From Amycolatopsis lexingtonensis (GTDB taxonomy: Bacteria; Actinomycetota; Actinomycetes; Mycobacteriales; Pseudonocardiaceae), in contig NZ_JADBEG010000001.1 of NCBI RefSeq assembly GCF_014873755.1, forward strand, positions 8,282,501-8,346,500: a stretch of DNA of 64,000 nt, read 5' to 3'. The position numbers were made by a program, and so were the translations under genes. The notes under the pieces were generated by a model. That model saw only the letters and a program-made list of their open reading frames with translations, was not told the origin of the DNA and did no database searches. Positions 17,055 to 25,494 of the stretch are shown here, piece after piece. The stretch's first letter is position 1; each line of letters starts with the position of its first letter.

Positions 17055-18155
17055 TCAGAACTTCGTGCCCAGCCAGGTCATCGCCGCCGGGCCGCCGATG
17101 GACACGCCGGCGATGTGTTCCAGCAGCGGGAACTCCTGCCAGGTGACAGCGGCACCAGCCGCCTTCCAGCGGTCTCGCAACGCCGTTCCGACGCTGAACG
17201 GGATCAGCTCGTCCAAGGTGCCGTGGTAGAGGTACACCGGAACCTTCGGGGCCGTCGTGCCCAGGTAGTTCGACGCCAGCCGGGCCTGCCAGCGCGGGTC
17301 GTGGATCGGGTCCGGCACCGTCACGAAGTCCTGCAAATGCGCGAACGGCGCCGCCGCGCCCAGTTCGATCGTGCACGCCTGCGACACCCGCGCCACCGCC
17401 TCGCGGCCGCGGTCGTTGAGGATCGACTCGAACGGCACGTCCGGGTAGGCCGCCGCGAAACCCGTGGCCGCGCCCAGGACCAGGCCGAAGGCCGCGCCGC
17501 CGTCGTTGGCGCGGAACACCTCGTTCAGGTCCGCCGGGACACCGCCCGCCGCGACACCGACGACGTTCAGCGAAGGCGCGTACGTCGCCTGCAGCTCCGC
17601 CGCCCACGCCGCCGCCTGGCCGCCCTGCGAGTAGCCGAACACGCCCACCGGGCCGGCCGCCGACAGCCCGGCGCCGGGCACCCGGGCGGCCGCCCGGGCC
17701 GCGTCCAGCACCGCGTGGCCCTCGGACCGGCCGACCGCGTACGTGTGCGTCCCCGGTGTGCCGAGGCCTTCGTAGTCCGTGACGACGACCGCCCAGCCCT
17801 GGGACAACGCCTGGGCCAGCAGCGCGCTTTCGTTCTCGGCGCCCCGGGCCAGCAACGCCGAAGGCGCGCACTGGTCACCGAGGCCGTGCGTGCCCACCGC
17901 GTACGTGACCAGTGGGCGCGGGCCGCCGCGCAGCCACGGCGTCGGCGGGACCAGGAGCGTGCCGGACACCGCGTCCGGCTCGCCAGTCGCCGACGTCGAG
18001 CGGTAGAGCAGGTGCCACGCCTTGACCGGGGCCGGGAAGGGGCCGACGAACACCGTCGTCGGCTGGGCGGAGAGCAGCGCGCCCGGATCGGCCTGCGCGG
18101 CCGGCGCGGCGGCCACGAAGAGGAGGGTGACGGCGACCAGTAACCGACGAAGCAT
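17055..18155 (-). CDS. Secreted lipase/esterase (secretory lipase, LIP family)
   Basis: 366 residues. A Sec signal peptide (LLVAVTLLFVAAAPAAQA) is followed by an alpha/beta hydrolase with nucleophile elbow GVFGYSQGGQAAAWAAE. A catalytic Asp and His are plausible in HGTLDELIPF and LEHIAG. The pattern, with VTDYEGLGTPGTHTYAVGRSEG before the elbow, is that of the secretory lipase family (PF03583), which acts on triglycerides or other esters outside the cell. ATG at 18155 is chosen because it begins the signal peptide. It is divergent from a TetR gene, its likely regulator. Confidence 0.85.
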   Translation of the reverse strand: MLRRLLVAVTLLFVAAAPAAQADPGALLSAQPTTVFVGPFPAPVKAWHLLYRSTSATGEPDAVSGTLLVPPTPWLRGGPRPLVTYAVGTHGLGDQCAPSALLARGAENESALLAQALSQGWAVVVTDYEGLGTPGTHTYAVGRSEGHAVLDAARAAARVPGAGLSAAGPVGVFGYSQGGQAAAWAAELQATYAPSLNVVGVAAGGVPADLNEVFRANDGGAAFGLVLGAATGFAAAYPDVPFESILNDRGREAVARVSQACTIELGAAAPFAHLQDFVTVPDPIHDPRWQARLASNYLGTTAPKVPVYLYHGTLDELIPFSVGTALRDRWKAAGAAVTWQEFPLLEHIAGVSIGGPAAMTWLGTKF

Positions 18156-18182
18156 CGTTGCCTCCGGCTGTGTGGTAATCGA

Positions 18183-18196
18183 AGTTTTCACAAACT
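18183..18196. promoter_or_regulatory. Candidate TetR operator in the lipase-TetR divergent region
   Basis: AGTTT-TCAC-AAACT is an inverted repeat in the 89-bp gap between the divergent lipase (start 18155) and TetR (start 18245) genes. The location fits an operator controlling both genes. The sequence is short and was assigned by eye. Confidence 0.35.
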
Positions 18197-18244
18197 AGCC
18201 AGCCCGGTAGGATCTGGCAATCCCTCAGAAGGAGGAGACAACCG

Positions 18245-18934
18245 GTGGCTCGCACGTACGGCGGCGTCGCACCCGAGCAACGCCGCGCCGACCGGCGGGA
18301 GCGGCTGCTCACGGCCGGTCTCGAGCTGTTCACCTCCACCGGCTTCCGGCACACCAAGATCACCGACGTGTGCGGCCGCGCCGGCGTTTCGACGCGGAAC
18401 TTCTACGAGGAGTTCACCGGCAAGGAAGACGTGCTCCGCATCCTGCACGACCGGATCAACACGCTCGCGCTCGAACACGTCACCGTCGCGCTCGACGAAG
18501 TCGCCGACGCCGACGCCATGACCCGCATCGCGACGCTGCTCGACGTCTTCATCGACACGGTCACCGTCGACCCCCGGCTGCCGCGGCTCAACTACGTCGA
18601 AGCGGTCGGCGTCAGCGCGGAGCTGGAGGAGCAGCACCAGGTCTGGGTCGACCGCTGGGCGGCCTTCATCGAGACGGAAGCGCGGCGCGCGGCCGAACGC
18701 GGCGCCGCGCCCGACCGCGACTACCGGCTGACGGCGATCGCGCTGGTCGGCGCGGCCACCGGCCTGCTGCGCGAGTGGCAGGCGCACGAGCCGCCGCTGC
18801 CGGTCGAAGACGTCGGCGCCGAGCTGCGGGCGCTGATGCTGGCGGCCATCATGCGGCCGGAAAAGATCTCGGAAATCCCGGGCAACCCCGGCGCGGCTTC
18901 GGACGTGAAGGAGTCGAGCCGGGAGGGGGACTAG
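18245..18934 (+). CDS. TetR-family transcriptional regulator
   Basis: 229 residues from GTG at 18245, with a good AAGGAGGAG ribosome site about 8 bp upstream. The N-terminal HTH reads ERLLTAGLELFTSTGFRHTKI followed by VCGRAGVSTRNFYEEF. The C-terminal half is a ligand-binding helical domain ending in an unstructured acidic tail. It is predicted to control itself and the divergent secreted lipase. Confidence 0.87.
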   Translation: MARTYGGVAPEQRRADRRERLLTAGLELFTSTGFRHTKITDVCGRAGVSTRNFYEEFTGKEDVLRILHDRINTLALEHVTVALDEVADADAMTRIATLLDVFIDTVTVDPRLPRLNYVEAVGVSAELEEQHQVWVDRWAAFIETEARRAAERGAAPDRDYRLTAIALVGAATGLLREWQAHEPPLPVEDVGAELRALMLAAIMRPEKISEIPGNPGAASDVKESSREGD

Positions 18935-18955
18935 GGGGGACCCCGGCCAACGCGG

Positions 18956-18992
18956 AGGCCCGTCACCTGCAGCGGACGCAGGTGACGGGCCT
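18956..18992. terminator. Bidirectional hairpin terminator
   Basis: AGGCCCGTCACCTGC (18956-18970) pairs perfectly with GCAGGTGACGGGCCT (18978-18992), loop 7 nt. The stem extends further with one mismatch. It lies between the convergent TetR (stop 18934) and permease (stop 19002) genes. Confidence 0.75.
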
Positions 18993-19001
18993 TCGCGGAC
19001 T

Positions 19002-20669
19002 CTACGGGGTCCGGACCGTCGGCAGGCCGAGCGAAACGGGGCCGGCCGACTGGCACATGTCGTGGCAGGTGCTGTCGAGCGTGCAGCACAGCGAGCAGAT
19101 CGGGCCGTCCTGCTTCGCGCAGTCCGCGACGTCCGGCACCTCGTACGGGTCGCCGCAGGCCGCGCAGGTGTGCGTCGCGAGCAGGTCGGCCTCCACCGTC
19201 ATGACGGTGTTCTCCCGCGCCAGGTAGTACTTCCCCTTCGTCGCGACGGCGAGCGCCGGCACCAGCACGACCGCGATGACCAGCGCGAGCAGCGGGCTGA
19301 ACGCGGCCAGGAACGGCCCGAACGCGCCGAAGTACGCCACGATCGACACCGCCGACGCGACCAGCATGGCGCCGAACCCGACCGGGTTGATCTTGTGCAG
19401 GTAGGCCCGCTTGAACTCGATGTAGCGCGGCGACAGCCCGAGCGGCTTCGCGATCACCAGGTCCGCGCACACCGCGCCGATCCACGCGATCGCGACGTTC
19501 GAGTAGAAGCCCAGGATCTTGTTCAGGAAGCCGAACGCGCCGAACTCCATCAGCGCGAGCGCGATCCCGCAGTTGACCAGCACGTACCAGACGCGGCCGG
19601 GGTGCTTGTGCAGCACGCGGGAGAAGAAGTTCGCGAACGACAGCGAGCCCGAGTACGCGTTCGTCGTGTTGATCTTGATCTGCGAGACGACGACGAACAG
19701 CGCGGCGAACGTCAGCGCCACCGGCCCGAGCGCGGGCTTCACCGCTTCCAGGTACGGCGCGATCGGCTCGAGCGCGTGCGTCTTCCCGACGACGCCGAGC
19801 GCGAGGAACGCCAGCAGCGCGCCGCCGATCTGCTTCGCGGCGCCGAGGATCACCCAGCCGGGGCCGGCGGCGAGCACCGCCGCCCACCACGACCGCTTGT
19901 TCTCGGCGGTCTTTTCGGGCATGAACCGCAGGTAGTCGGCCTGTTCGCCGATCTGCCCGATCAGCGACAGCGCGACACCCATGCCGAGGCCGAACCCGAT
20001 CGCGGAGAACCCCGAGCCGGCGCCGTCGGTGCCCGCGAAGTGCGCGAACTCGGCGAACTTGCCCGGCTCTCGGACCAGCACGACGACGAACGGCAGCACG
20101 AGCCCGGCGATCCACAGCGGCTGCGTCCAGGTCTGCATCTTCGCGACCGCGCCCATGCCGTAGAGCGCGAACGGCAGCACGATCAGCGTGGCGAGCAGGT
20201 AGCCGACCGGCAGGGGGATGCCGAGGGCGAGCTCGAAGGCCTGGCCCATGATCGAGCCTTCGAGCGAGAAGAAGATGACGGTGAAGCTCGCGTAGACGAG
20301 CGACGTCAGCGTCGACCCGAAGTAGCCGAAGCCGGCTCCGCGGGTCAGCAGGTCCATGTCCACTCCGGACTTCGCGCAGGCGGCCGCGATGGGCACGCCG
20401 GTCACGAAGATGACGACGGCGGCGGCGAGGATCGCGAGGACCCCGGACGTGAAGCCGTAGGAAAGGACGATGCTGGCGCCGATCGCGAAATCGGCGAGGT
20501 AGGCGATACCGCCCAGCGCCGTCGTCGCGACCACGAACGGTGACCATTTCCGGAACGAATGAGCGGCGAAGCGCAGTGAGTAGTCCTCGCGGTTTTCGTT
20601 GGCCGCGAGCGGGGCGTAGCGGCGTTTCGGCGGGGCGCTTTCTTCGGCGCTGGACAGGGTCTCGGTCAT
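19002..20669 (-). CDS. NCS1-family (cytosine/purine-type) permease with C-terminal Cys-rich domain
   Basis: 555 residues. The first 460 form about twelve transmembrane helices of the nucleobase-cation-symport-1 type, with [16 protein letters not shown] near the start and [20 protein letters not shown] later. This predicts proton- or sodium-coupled uptake of a nucleobase, hydantoin or similar nitrogen compound. After the last helix a soluble tail carries eight cysteines between 502 and 539 ([25 protein letters not shown]). This is a probable metal-binding or redox module, not part of ordinary NCS1 carriers. It is encoded near the urease operon and divergent from pdxH. A candidate GlnR-like site lies about 70 bp upstream. 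Substrate not determinable from sequence. Confidence 0.85.
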   Translation of the reverse strand: MTETLSSAEESAPPKRRYAPLAANENREDYSLRFAAHSFRKWSPFVVATTALGGIAYLADFAIGASIVLSYGFTSGVLAILAAAVVIFVTGVPIAAACAKSGVDMDLLTRGAGFGYFGSTLTSLVYASFTVIFFSLEGSIMGQAFELALGIPLPVGYLLATLIVLPFALYGMGAVAKMQTWTQPLWIAGLVLPFVVVLVREPGKFAEFAHFAGTDGAGSGFSAIGFGLGMGVALSLIGQIGEQADYLRFMPEKTAENKRSWWAAVLAAGPGWVILGAAKQIGGALLAFLALGVVGKTHALEPIAPYLEAVKPALGPVALTFAALFVVVSQIKINTTNAYSGSLSFANFFSRVLHKHPGRVWYVLVNCGIALALMEFGAFGFLNKILGFYSNVAIAWIGAVCADLVIAKPLGLSPRYIEFKRAYLHKINPVGFGAMLVASAVSIVAYFGAFGPFLAAFSPLLALVIAVVLVPALAVATKGKYYLARENTVMTVEADLLATHTCAACGDPYEVPDVADCAKQDGPICSLCCTLDSTCHDMCQSAGPVSLGLPTVRTP

Positions 20670-20737
20670 GCCTGCCTCCGGGGTGGTGGGGAACGGGCCG
20701 AAGGTAGGTGCGTCCTGTATCGATCCTGGTCCGGCGG

Positions 20738-20753
20738 GTAACGCGGGGGTTAC
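20738..20753. promoter_or_regulatory. Candidate GlnR-type site upstream of the NCS1 permease
   Basis: GTAAC (20738-20742) and GTTAC (20749-20753) are separated by 6 bp, giving an AC-n9-AC pattern. A further GGTTACGG follows near 20770. The site lies in the 229-bp divergent region between the permease (start 20669) and pdxH (start 20899). Assigned by eye. Confidence 0.35.
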
Positions 20754-20898
20754 GGCTTGTTGTCCAGCGGTTACGGGCTGCTGGCGGCGGCGTCGTGTCG
20801 GGTGTCACCGTTCAGTGGGTTCCGCTGCAGCTCGCGAGGCCTTAACGTGCCTAGAGCCGAAGTCGACTGATGCCCCGACCGGGCGTGGAGGTTTGGCC

Positions 20899-21576
20899 AT
20901 GATGCCGGGAATCGAGGACCAGGTGGAAGACGCCGTAGTACGGCTTCCGGGAATGCGGGTGGCCTATGACGGCGCCGCGTTCGACGAATCCGCGCTCGCC
21001 GCCACCTGGACCGACCAATTGCAGGGCTGGCTGAACCAGGCCGTCGCCGCCGGCATAGCCGAACCGAACGCGATGGTCTTGGCGACGGCGGACGCCGAGG
21101 GCCGCCCTTCGTCGCGCACCGTGTTGTGCAAGGGCCTCGACGAGCGCGGCGTCGTGTTCTACACGAACTACACGTCGACCAAGAGCCACGACCTGACCGC
21201 GACCCGGTACGCGTCGGTGACGTTCCCCTGGTACCCGCTGCAGCGCCAAGTCCACGTCCGCGGCGAGGTGGAGAAGGTCGGCACCAAGGAGACGGCGGAG
21301 TACTGGGCGAAGCGCCCGCGCGGTTCGCAGCTGGGGGCGTGGGCGTCCCCGCAGTCCCGTGTGGTCGACGGGCGGCGTGCGCTGGACAACGCGTTGAGCG
21401 GGATCGAGCGCCGGTTCGCGGACGTGGAGCACATCCCGGCGCCGCCGCACTGGGGCGGGTGGCGGATCCGGCCGGATCTCGTGGAGTTCTGGCAGGGGCG
21501 GGAGGACCGGATGCACGACCGGTTGCGGTACGTGCGGACGGATGACGGGTGGCACGTGGAGCGGGTCGCCCCCTGA
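20899..21576 (+). CDS. pdxH: Pyridoxamine 5'-phosphate oxidase
   Basis: 225 residues. This FMN enzyme oxidises PNP/PMP to PLP, the last step of vitamin B6 salvage. Conserved motifs are [34 protein letters not shown], the FMN/substrate segment [18 protein letters not shown], and the C-terminal [23 protein letters not shown]. All are characteristic of PdxH. ATG at 20899 is preceded by GGAGG at 20886-20890. Longer upstream reading in the same frame lacks this site. Followed by a large compound palindrome at 21581. Confidence 0.95.
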   Translation: MMPGIEDQVEDAVVRLPGMRVAYDGAAFDESALAATWTDQLQGWLNQAVAAGIAEPNAMVLATADAEGRPSSRTVLCKGLDERGVVFYTNYTSTKSHDLTATRYASVTFPWYPLQRQVHVRGEVEKVGTKETAEYWAKRPRGSQLGAWASPQSRVVDGRRALDNALSGIERRFADVEHIPAPPHWGGWRIRPDLVEFWQGREDRMHDRLRYVRTDDGWHVERVAP

Positions 21577-21580
21577 TCTC

Positions 21581-21669
21581 AAGCGCCCCAATGTGGCGTT
21601 CGGTGCGTCCAACGCACCGAACGCCACATTGGGTGCGTTGGACGCAACCAACGCCACATTGGGGCGCTT
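21581..21669. repeat. Compound palindrome (element B) with two alternative hairpins
   Basis: The outer arms 21581-21600 and 21650-21669 are 20-bp perfect reverse complements. The inner arms 21587-21608 and 21612-21633 are 22-bp perfect reverse complements around a 3-nt loop. The two hairpins share the left arm and so exclude each other. The core CCAATGTGGCGTT resembles the AATGTGGCATT core of element A. It lies between pdxH (stop 21576) and the MFS gene, where a terminator is expected. Confidence 0.75.
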
Positions 21670-21729
21670 CGGCGGGGGCACCCGATCGCGGGCGAGGTAA
21701 ATCACCTGCGGGAAGATAGTTAGCCGAGC

Positions 21730-21735
21730 TAAGCT
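21730..21735 (+). promoter_or_regulatory. Possible -10 element of a leaderless MFS transcript
   Basis: TAAGCT (TAnnnT form) ends 8 bp before the GTG start at 21744, and no Shine-Dalgarno sequence is present. An imperfect palindrome TTAGC-CGA-GCTAA (21720-21732) overlaps it and could be an operator. Confidence 0.35.
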
Positions 21736-21743
21736 CGCTTTTC

Positions 21744-23030
21744 GTGACTGGTGAACCGGGGACCATGCCGCCCCGCTCGGGCGTGCGCAAGGTCCTCGGA
21801 CGCATCATCGTCGACACCCGGCCGCTGAAGATCCCGGCTTTCCGGCGGCTCTGGCTGTCCACTGTGGTCACCGCCGTCGGTACGCAGCTGACCGCCGTCG
21901 CGGTGCCGAAGCAGGTTTTCGACCTCACCGGGTCCTCCGCCTACGTCGGGCTCACCGGGCTCGTCGCGCTCGTGCCGCTGCTGGTCTTCGGGCTCTGGGG
22001 CGGGGCCGTCGCCGATGCCGTCGATCGGCGGAAACTCCTTTTCGTCACCAACGTCGGGGTCGCGATCACCTCCGCGCTGCTGTGGCTGCAGGCGTTCGCG
22101 AACTTCGGCTCCGTCTGGCTGGTGCTCGGTCTCCTCGCCGTCAACCAGGCGTTCTTCGCGATCAACATGCCGACGCGCGGCGCGGTCGTCGCCCGGCTCG
22201 TGCCCGCCGAACTGCTGCCGTCCGCGAACGCGCTCAACACCACCATGTCCACCTTCGGCGCGGTCTTCGGTCCGTTGCTCGCGGGTGCGCTGATCCCGGT
22301 CCTCGGGCTCTCGACGCTCTACTTGATCGACGTCGTCGCCCTCGCGATCACGCTCATCGCCGTCTGGCGGCTGCCGTCGATCCCGCCGCTCAACGGGCCG
22401 TCGCGGCGCGCCGGGCTCGGGGACGTCATCGACGGCTTCAGGTACCTCGCCGGGCAGAAGATCCTGCTGGCCTCCTTCGTCGCCGACATCATCGCGATGG
22501 TCTTCGGGATGCCGCGGGCGCTGATCCCGGAGATGGCCGAGCGCACGTTCGGCGATCCGCCCGGCGGCGGGCCCGCGCTCGGCTGGCTCTACGCCGCGCT
22601 GCCCCTCGGCGCGATGCTGATCGGCCTGTTCAGCGGCTGGCTGACGCGCATCCACCGCCAAGGCGTCGCGGTGGTCGTCTCGATCTGCGCGTGGGGCGCG
22701 GCGGTCGCCGGGTTCGGGCTCGCGCACTCGCTGTGGCTCGCCGTCGTCTTCATGGCGCTGGCCGGCGCCGCGGACATGGTCAGCGCCGTCTACCGGATGG
22801 CGATCCTGCAGGTCGCGACCACCGACGAGATGCGCGGCCGGCTCCAGGGCGTCTTCACCGTCGTGGTGGCGGGCGGCCCGCGGATCGCCGACCTCACCCA
22901 CGGCTGGGGTGCCGCCGCGTTCGGCACGACGGCGGCCGCGACCGGTGGTGGCCTGCTGGTCATCGTGCTGGTCTGCGCCGCGATGTTCGTGCTCCCCGCC
23001 TTCTGGCGATACCGGGCACCGACCGCGTAG
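21744..23030 (+). CDS. Major facilitator superfamily exporter (EntS-like)
   Basis: 428 residues with twelve predicted transmembrane helices. The loop 2-3 motif is GGAVADAVDRRK. The N-terminal FRRLWLSTVVTAVGTQLTAVAVPKQVFDLT belongs to the MFS_3/EntS-like group, which includes enterobactin exporters but also many drug exporters of unknown substrate. Start GTG at 21744; no good ribosome site, so the transcript may be leaderless. No siderophore gene is adjacent, so export of a siderophore is only one possibility. The gene stands alone after the palindrome at 21581. Confidence 0.85.
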   Translation: MTGEPGTMPPRSGVRKVLGRIIVDTRPLKIPAFRRLWLSTVVTAVGTQLTAVAVPKQVFDLTGSSAYVGLTGLVALVPLLVFGLWGGAVADAVDRRKLLFVTNVGVAITSALLWLQAFANFGSVWLVLGLLAVNQAFFAINMPTRGAVVARLVPAELLPSANALNTTMSTFGAVFGPLLAGALIPVLGLSTLYLIDVVALAITLIAVWRLPSIPPLNGPSRRAGLGDVIDGFRYLAGQKILLASFVADIIAMVFGMPRALIPEMAERTFGDPPGGGPALGWLYAALPLGAMLIGLFSGWLTRIHRQGVAVVVSICAWGAAVAGFGLAHSLWLAVVFMALAGAADMVSAVYRMAILQVATTDEMRGRLQGVFTVVVAGGPRIADLTHGWGAAAFGTTAAATGGGLLVIVLVCAAMFVLPAFWRYRAPTA

Positions 23031-23053
23031 GCCGTTCAGAGTACGGTGCGGTC

Positions 23054-23605
23054 ATGCGTACCTTCGCCGTCGTTTTGGTCGCTTTTGCCGCTTTGACCGC
23101 CTGCTCCTCGGGGGACAAACCCACCACGGCGCCGTCGTCGTCCGCGGCCCCGAAGCCGGCGCCGAGTTCGAACGCCGCCGCCGCGTCGCTGGACCCGTGC
23201 AAGCTGCTGCCCGCCGCGGCCGTGTCGAAGGCGCTGTTCCTCGACAACCTCACGGCGGTCCCGGGGCCGGTGCAGGACAACGCCGCCAACGGCGGCAAGG
23301 CCCGCAGCTGCGAGTACCAGCTGAACGGCAAGGCCGCGGGCGCGCTCGCGGTGACCCGCTACGAGGGCAAGCAGGGCAAGCCCGCCGAGATGGTGGCGTC
23401 GATCAAGAAGGCCAAGCCGGCCGCGAAGGACGTCGCCGGCTTCCCGGACGGGGCCGTCTACTACGTCGACGAGCAGAAGACGGCCACCCTCGCCACGGCG
23501 GAGCTGGTCGCGGGCACGCCGGTGCTGGTCAACTACACCGGCCCGGCCAAGATGACCCCGGAGCAGATGGCGCCGCTGGTCAAGCAGGCCGTCGACGCCA
23601 GCTGA
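23054..23605 (+). CDS. DUF3558-like lipoprotein
   Basis: 183 residues. The lipoprotein signal is MRTFAVVLVAFAALTACSS, with Cys17 as the lipid anchor. A Pro/Ser/Ala-rich spacer (residues 20-48) leads to SLDPCKLLPAAAVSKAL, the typical opening of DUF3558 domains, with a second Cys in RSCEYQL. This family is common in Pseudonocardiaceae; its function is unknown. The start is ATG at 23054, 23 bp after the MFS stop. Its TGA (23603-23605) abuts the stop of the convergent gene, forming TGATCA. Confidence 0.8.
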   Translation: MRTFAVVLVAFAALTACSSGDKPTTAPSSSAAPKPAPSSNAAAASLDPCKLLPAAAVSKALFLDNLTAVPGPVQDNAANGGKARSCEYQLNGKAAGALAVTRYEGKQGKPAEMVASIKKAKPAAKDVAGFPDGAVYYVDEQKTATLATAELVAGTPVLVNYTGPAKMTPEQMAPLVKQAVDAS

Positions 23606-24616
23606 TCAGGCCCAGCCGACGAGCTGCCGCTCCGACAGCGTCCCGGTCGGCTTCAGCTGACCGAGCGCGGGCCGGGCGATCGCGCCCGGCGTGGCCTGCG
23701 ACTGGAACCACTCGTCCTGGTCGGTCTGGTACAGCACGGCGGCCTTGTCCGGGGCCACCGCGGTCTTGGCGATCATCGGCTCGGACCGGTCGACGAGCTT
23801 GGTGAGCTGCGGCGTTCCGCCGGCGAGCGACAGGCGCATCAGGACGCCGTGTTCCTCCGTGCCGGAGGCGGCGGACATCAGCACGGTCGTCGCGTCGAGC
23901 GCGGTGACGAACTGGTAGACGGCGCCGGGTTCTTCGTAGAAGGCGTAGGCGATCGCGCCCGCCGAGTCGGTCAGGTACGTCAGGCCGTCGCCGGCGTGCC
24001 GGGCGTCCTTCCAGGTCAGCACTTCGCCTTGCGAGCCGATCGCCCAGTCCTCGACGTGCTGGTCGGAGCTGCTGTTCGGCACGATGGCGGCTTCCATGAC
24101 CGGCTGCCCAAGCTGCCGGTAGTCGATGGAGTACACCGCTTTGCCGTCGTCGAAGTACAGCTTCGACCCGGCCGGCCCGAACCGCGGGTTCTGGAACCTG
24201 GCCGCCTTCTCGCTCATCGACCGCTCCGGTTCCGGCACGGTGCCGGTGCGTTCGTACCGCCGGTCGGCGGCGTTGAGCTTGAAGACGTCGACGCCGTCTT
24301 GGGTTTCGAGCGTCGCGTACTGACCGTCGGGCGAGATGAGGTCCAGTTTGGTGGCCGGCCCGTCGAACCGGTTCAGCGAGCTGTCGTACCCGGGCAGCGA
24401 CAAGGTCGTCTTCGCCGCGCCGGTGGCGGGATCGGCGAAGACGACGTCGTCGAGGTGCGTCGGCGCCTGCTGCAGCAGGACGACCCCGGAAAGGTCGAGC
24501 GGCGGCGCTTCCGGCGCCGCGGCGGCGGCCGGTGCGGGCGGGGTGCCGCTCCCGCACGCCGTGACCAGCACCGCGACCGCCCCGGTCAAGGCCGCACTCC
24601 ACCACTTGTTCGTCAC
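23606..24616 (-). CDS. Lipoprotein with predicted beta-propeller fold
   Basis: 336 residues from GTG at 24616, with GGAGGC upstream. The signal peptide WWSAALTGAVAVLVTACGSG ends in a lipobox Cys. An Ala/Pro-rich linker is followed by repeated beta-rich segments such as LISPDGQYATLETQDGVDVF and NPRFGPAGSKLYFDDGKAVY. These recall TolB/WD40-like propeller blades. No catalytic motif is visible. It probably binds a protein or ligand at the cell surface; function unknown. Ends back to back with the DUF3558 gene, without any spacer. Confidence 0.7.
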   Translation of the reverse strand: MTNKWWSAALTGAVAVLVTACGSGTPPAPAAAAAPEAPPLDLSGVVLLQQAPTHLDDVVFADPATGAAKTTLSLPGYDSSLNRFDGPATKLDLISPDGQYATLETQDGVDVFKLNAADRRYERTGTVPEPERSMSEKAARFQNPRFGPAGSKLYFDDGKAVYSIDYRQLGQPVMEAAIVPNSSSDQHVEDWAIGSQGEVLTWKDARHAGDGLTYLTDSAGAIAYAFYEEPGAVYQFVTALDATTVLMSAASGTEEHGVLMRLSLAGGTPQLTKLVDRSEPMIAKTAVAPDKAAVLYQTDQDEWFQSQATPGAIARPALGQLKPTGTLSERQLVGWA

Positions 24617-24669
24617 CGCTGAGCCTCCTTCGTCACGGCTCAGATGCGACGGGAGATCATCCGGTTCCC

Positions 24670-25494
24670 TCAGCGGCGAAGTGCGGCCAGTTCGACCGGG
24701 CTGTGCGCCGAGAACACCTTGACCTCGTCGTGGTGGTCCCGCGCCAGCTCGTGCAGCCGCGCCAGGTTCTCCAGCCGCGGCCGGCGCAGGGTCTGGACGA
24801 GGTTCTGGAACACCGTCAGCCCCGGTGGGCAGTGCGGCGCGACCGGGTCGAGCTGGCCGTGGAAGAAGTACGCGTCGCCCGCGTGCAGCAGCCAGCCGTC
24901 GCCGGTGTCGACCGCCACACCCGTGTGGCCGCGCGTGTGGCCGGTGAGCGGGACCAGCAGGATCTCCTCCGGCAACCCCTTCAGCGAGCGGACCGCTTCG
25001 AAGCCGAACCACGGCTCGCCCGTCTCGTCGTACGTGCTCCACAGTGGGCGGTGCGCGAACTGGGCCGCCCGGTAGCGGTTCTTCTCCGCCGCGTTCGCCG
25101 GGGCCGTCGCCGCGCGGTGCTCCTCGGCGCGGACGTGCACGACGGCGTTGGGGAAGTCGGCCAGGCCGCCCGCGTGGTCGACGTCGAGGTGGGTCATCAC
25201 GATGTGGCGGACGTCGGCCGGGTCGAGGCCGAGTGCCCTGATCTGCGCGACCGCCGTCTCGGCGGCGACGGGCTTGGCGCCGACCATCGCCATGAACGGC
25301 CGGCCCAGCCAGACGCCCGGGCGGGCCACGCCCTCGCTGCCGAAGCCGGTGTCGACCAGCACCAGGCCGTCGCCGGTCTCGATCAGCAGGCAGTGCGCGA
25401 CCAGCTCCGCCCGCCGCAGCAGGCCCGGCTCGCCGTCGAGCAGCTTGCCGCCCGCCGGGCGCATCGATCCGCAGTTCAGGTGGTGCACCTTCAT
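24670..25494 (-). CDS. Metallo-beta-lactamase-fold hydrolase (lactonase-like), copy 1
   Basis: 274 residues. The di-zinc motif HLDVDH sits at 102-107, with further metal ligands in GHTRGHTG and the Asp of LLHAGDAYFF. MKVHHLNCGSMRP and the whole layout match AiiA-like N-acyl-homoserine-lactonase relatives in the MBL superfamily. Substrate unknown; a quorum-quenching role would be speculative. It is about 65-70 percent identical by eye to the next gene upstream, with which it overlaps by 4 bp, so the two are tandem duplicates in one operon. Confidence 0.88.
   Translation of the reverse strand: MKVHHLNCGSMRPAGGKLLDGEPGLLRRAELVAHCLLIETGDGLVLVDTGFGSEGVARPGVWLGRPFMAMVGAKPVAAETAVAQIRALGLDPADVRHIVMTHLDVDHAGGLADFPNAVVHVRAEEHRAATAPANAAEKNRYRAAQFAHRPLWSTYDETGEPWFGFEAVRSLKGLPEEILLVPLTGHTRGHTGVAVDTGDGWLLHAGDAYFFHGQLDPVAPHCPPGLTVFQNLVQTLRRPRLENLARLHELARDHHDEVKVFSAHSPVELAALRR

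Noticed and set aside
21720..21732. Iron box (IdeR/DmdR1) before the MFS gene
   Set aside because: TTAGC-CGA-GCTAA resembles half an iron box, but aligning it to the 19-bp consensus gives too few matches. Kept only as a possible palindromic operator.
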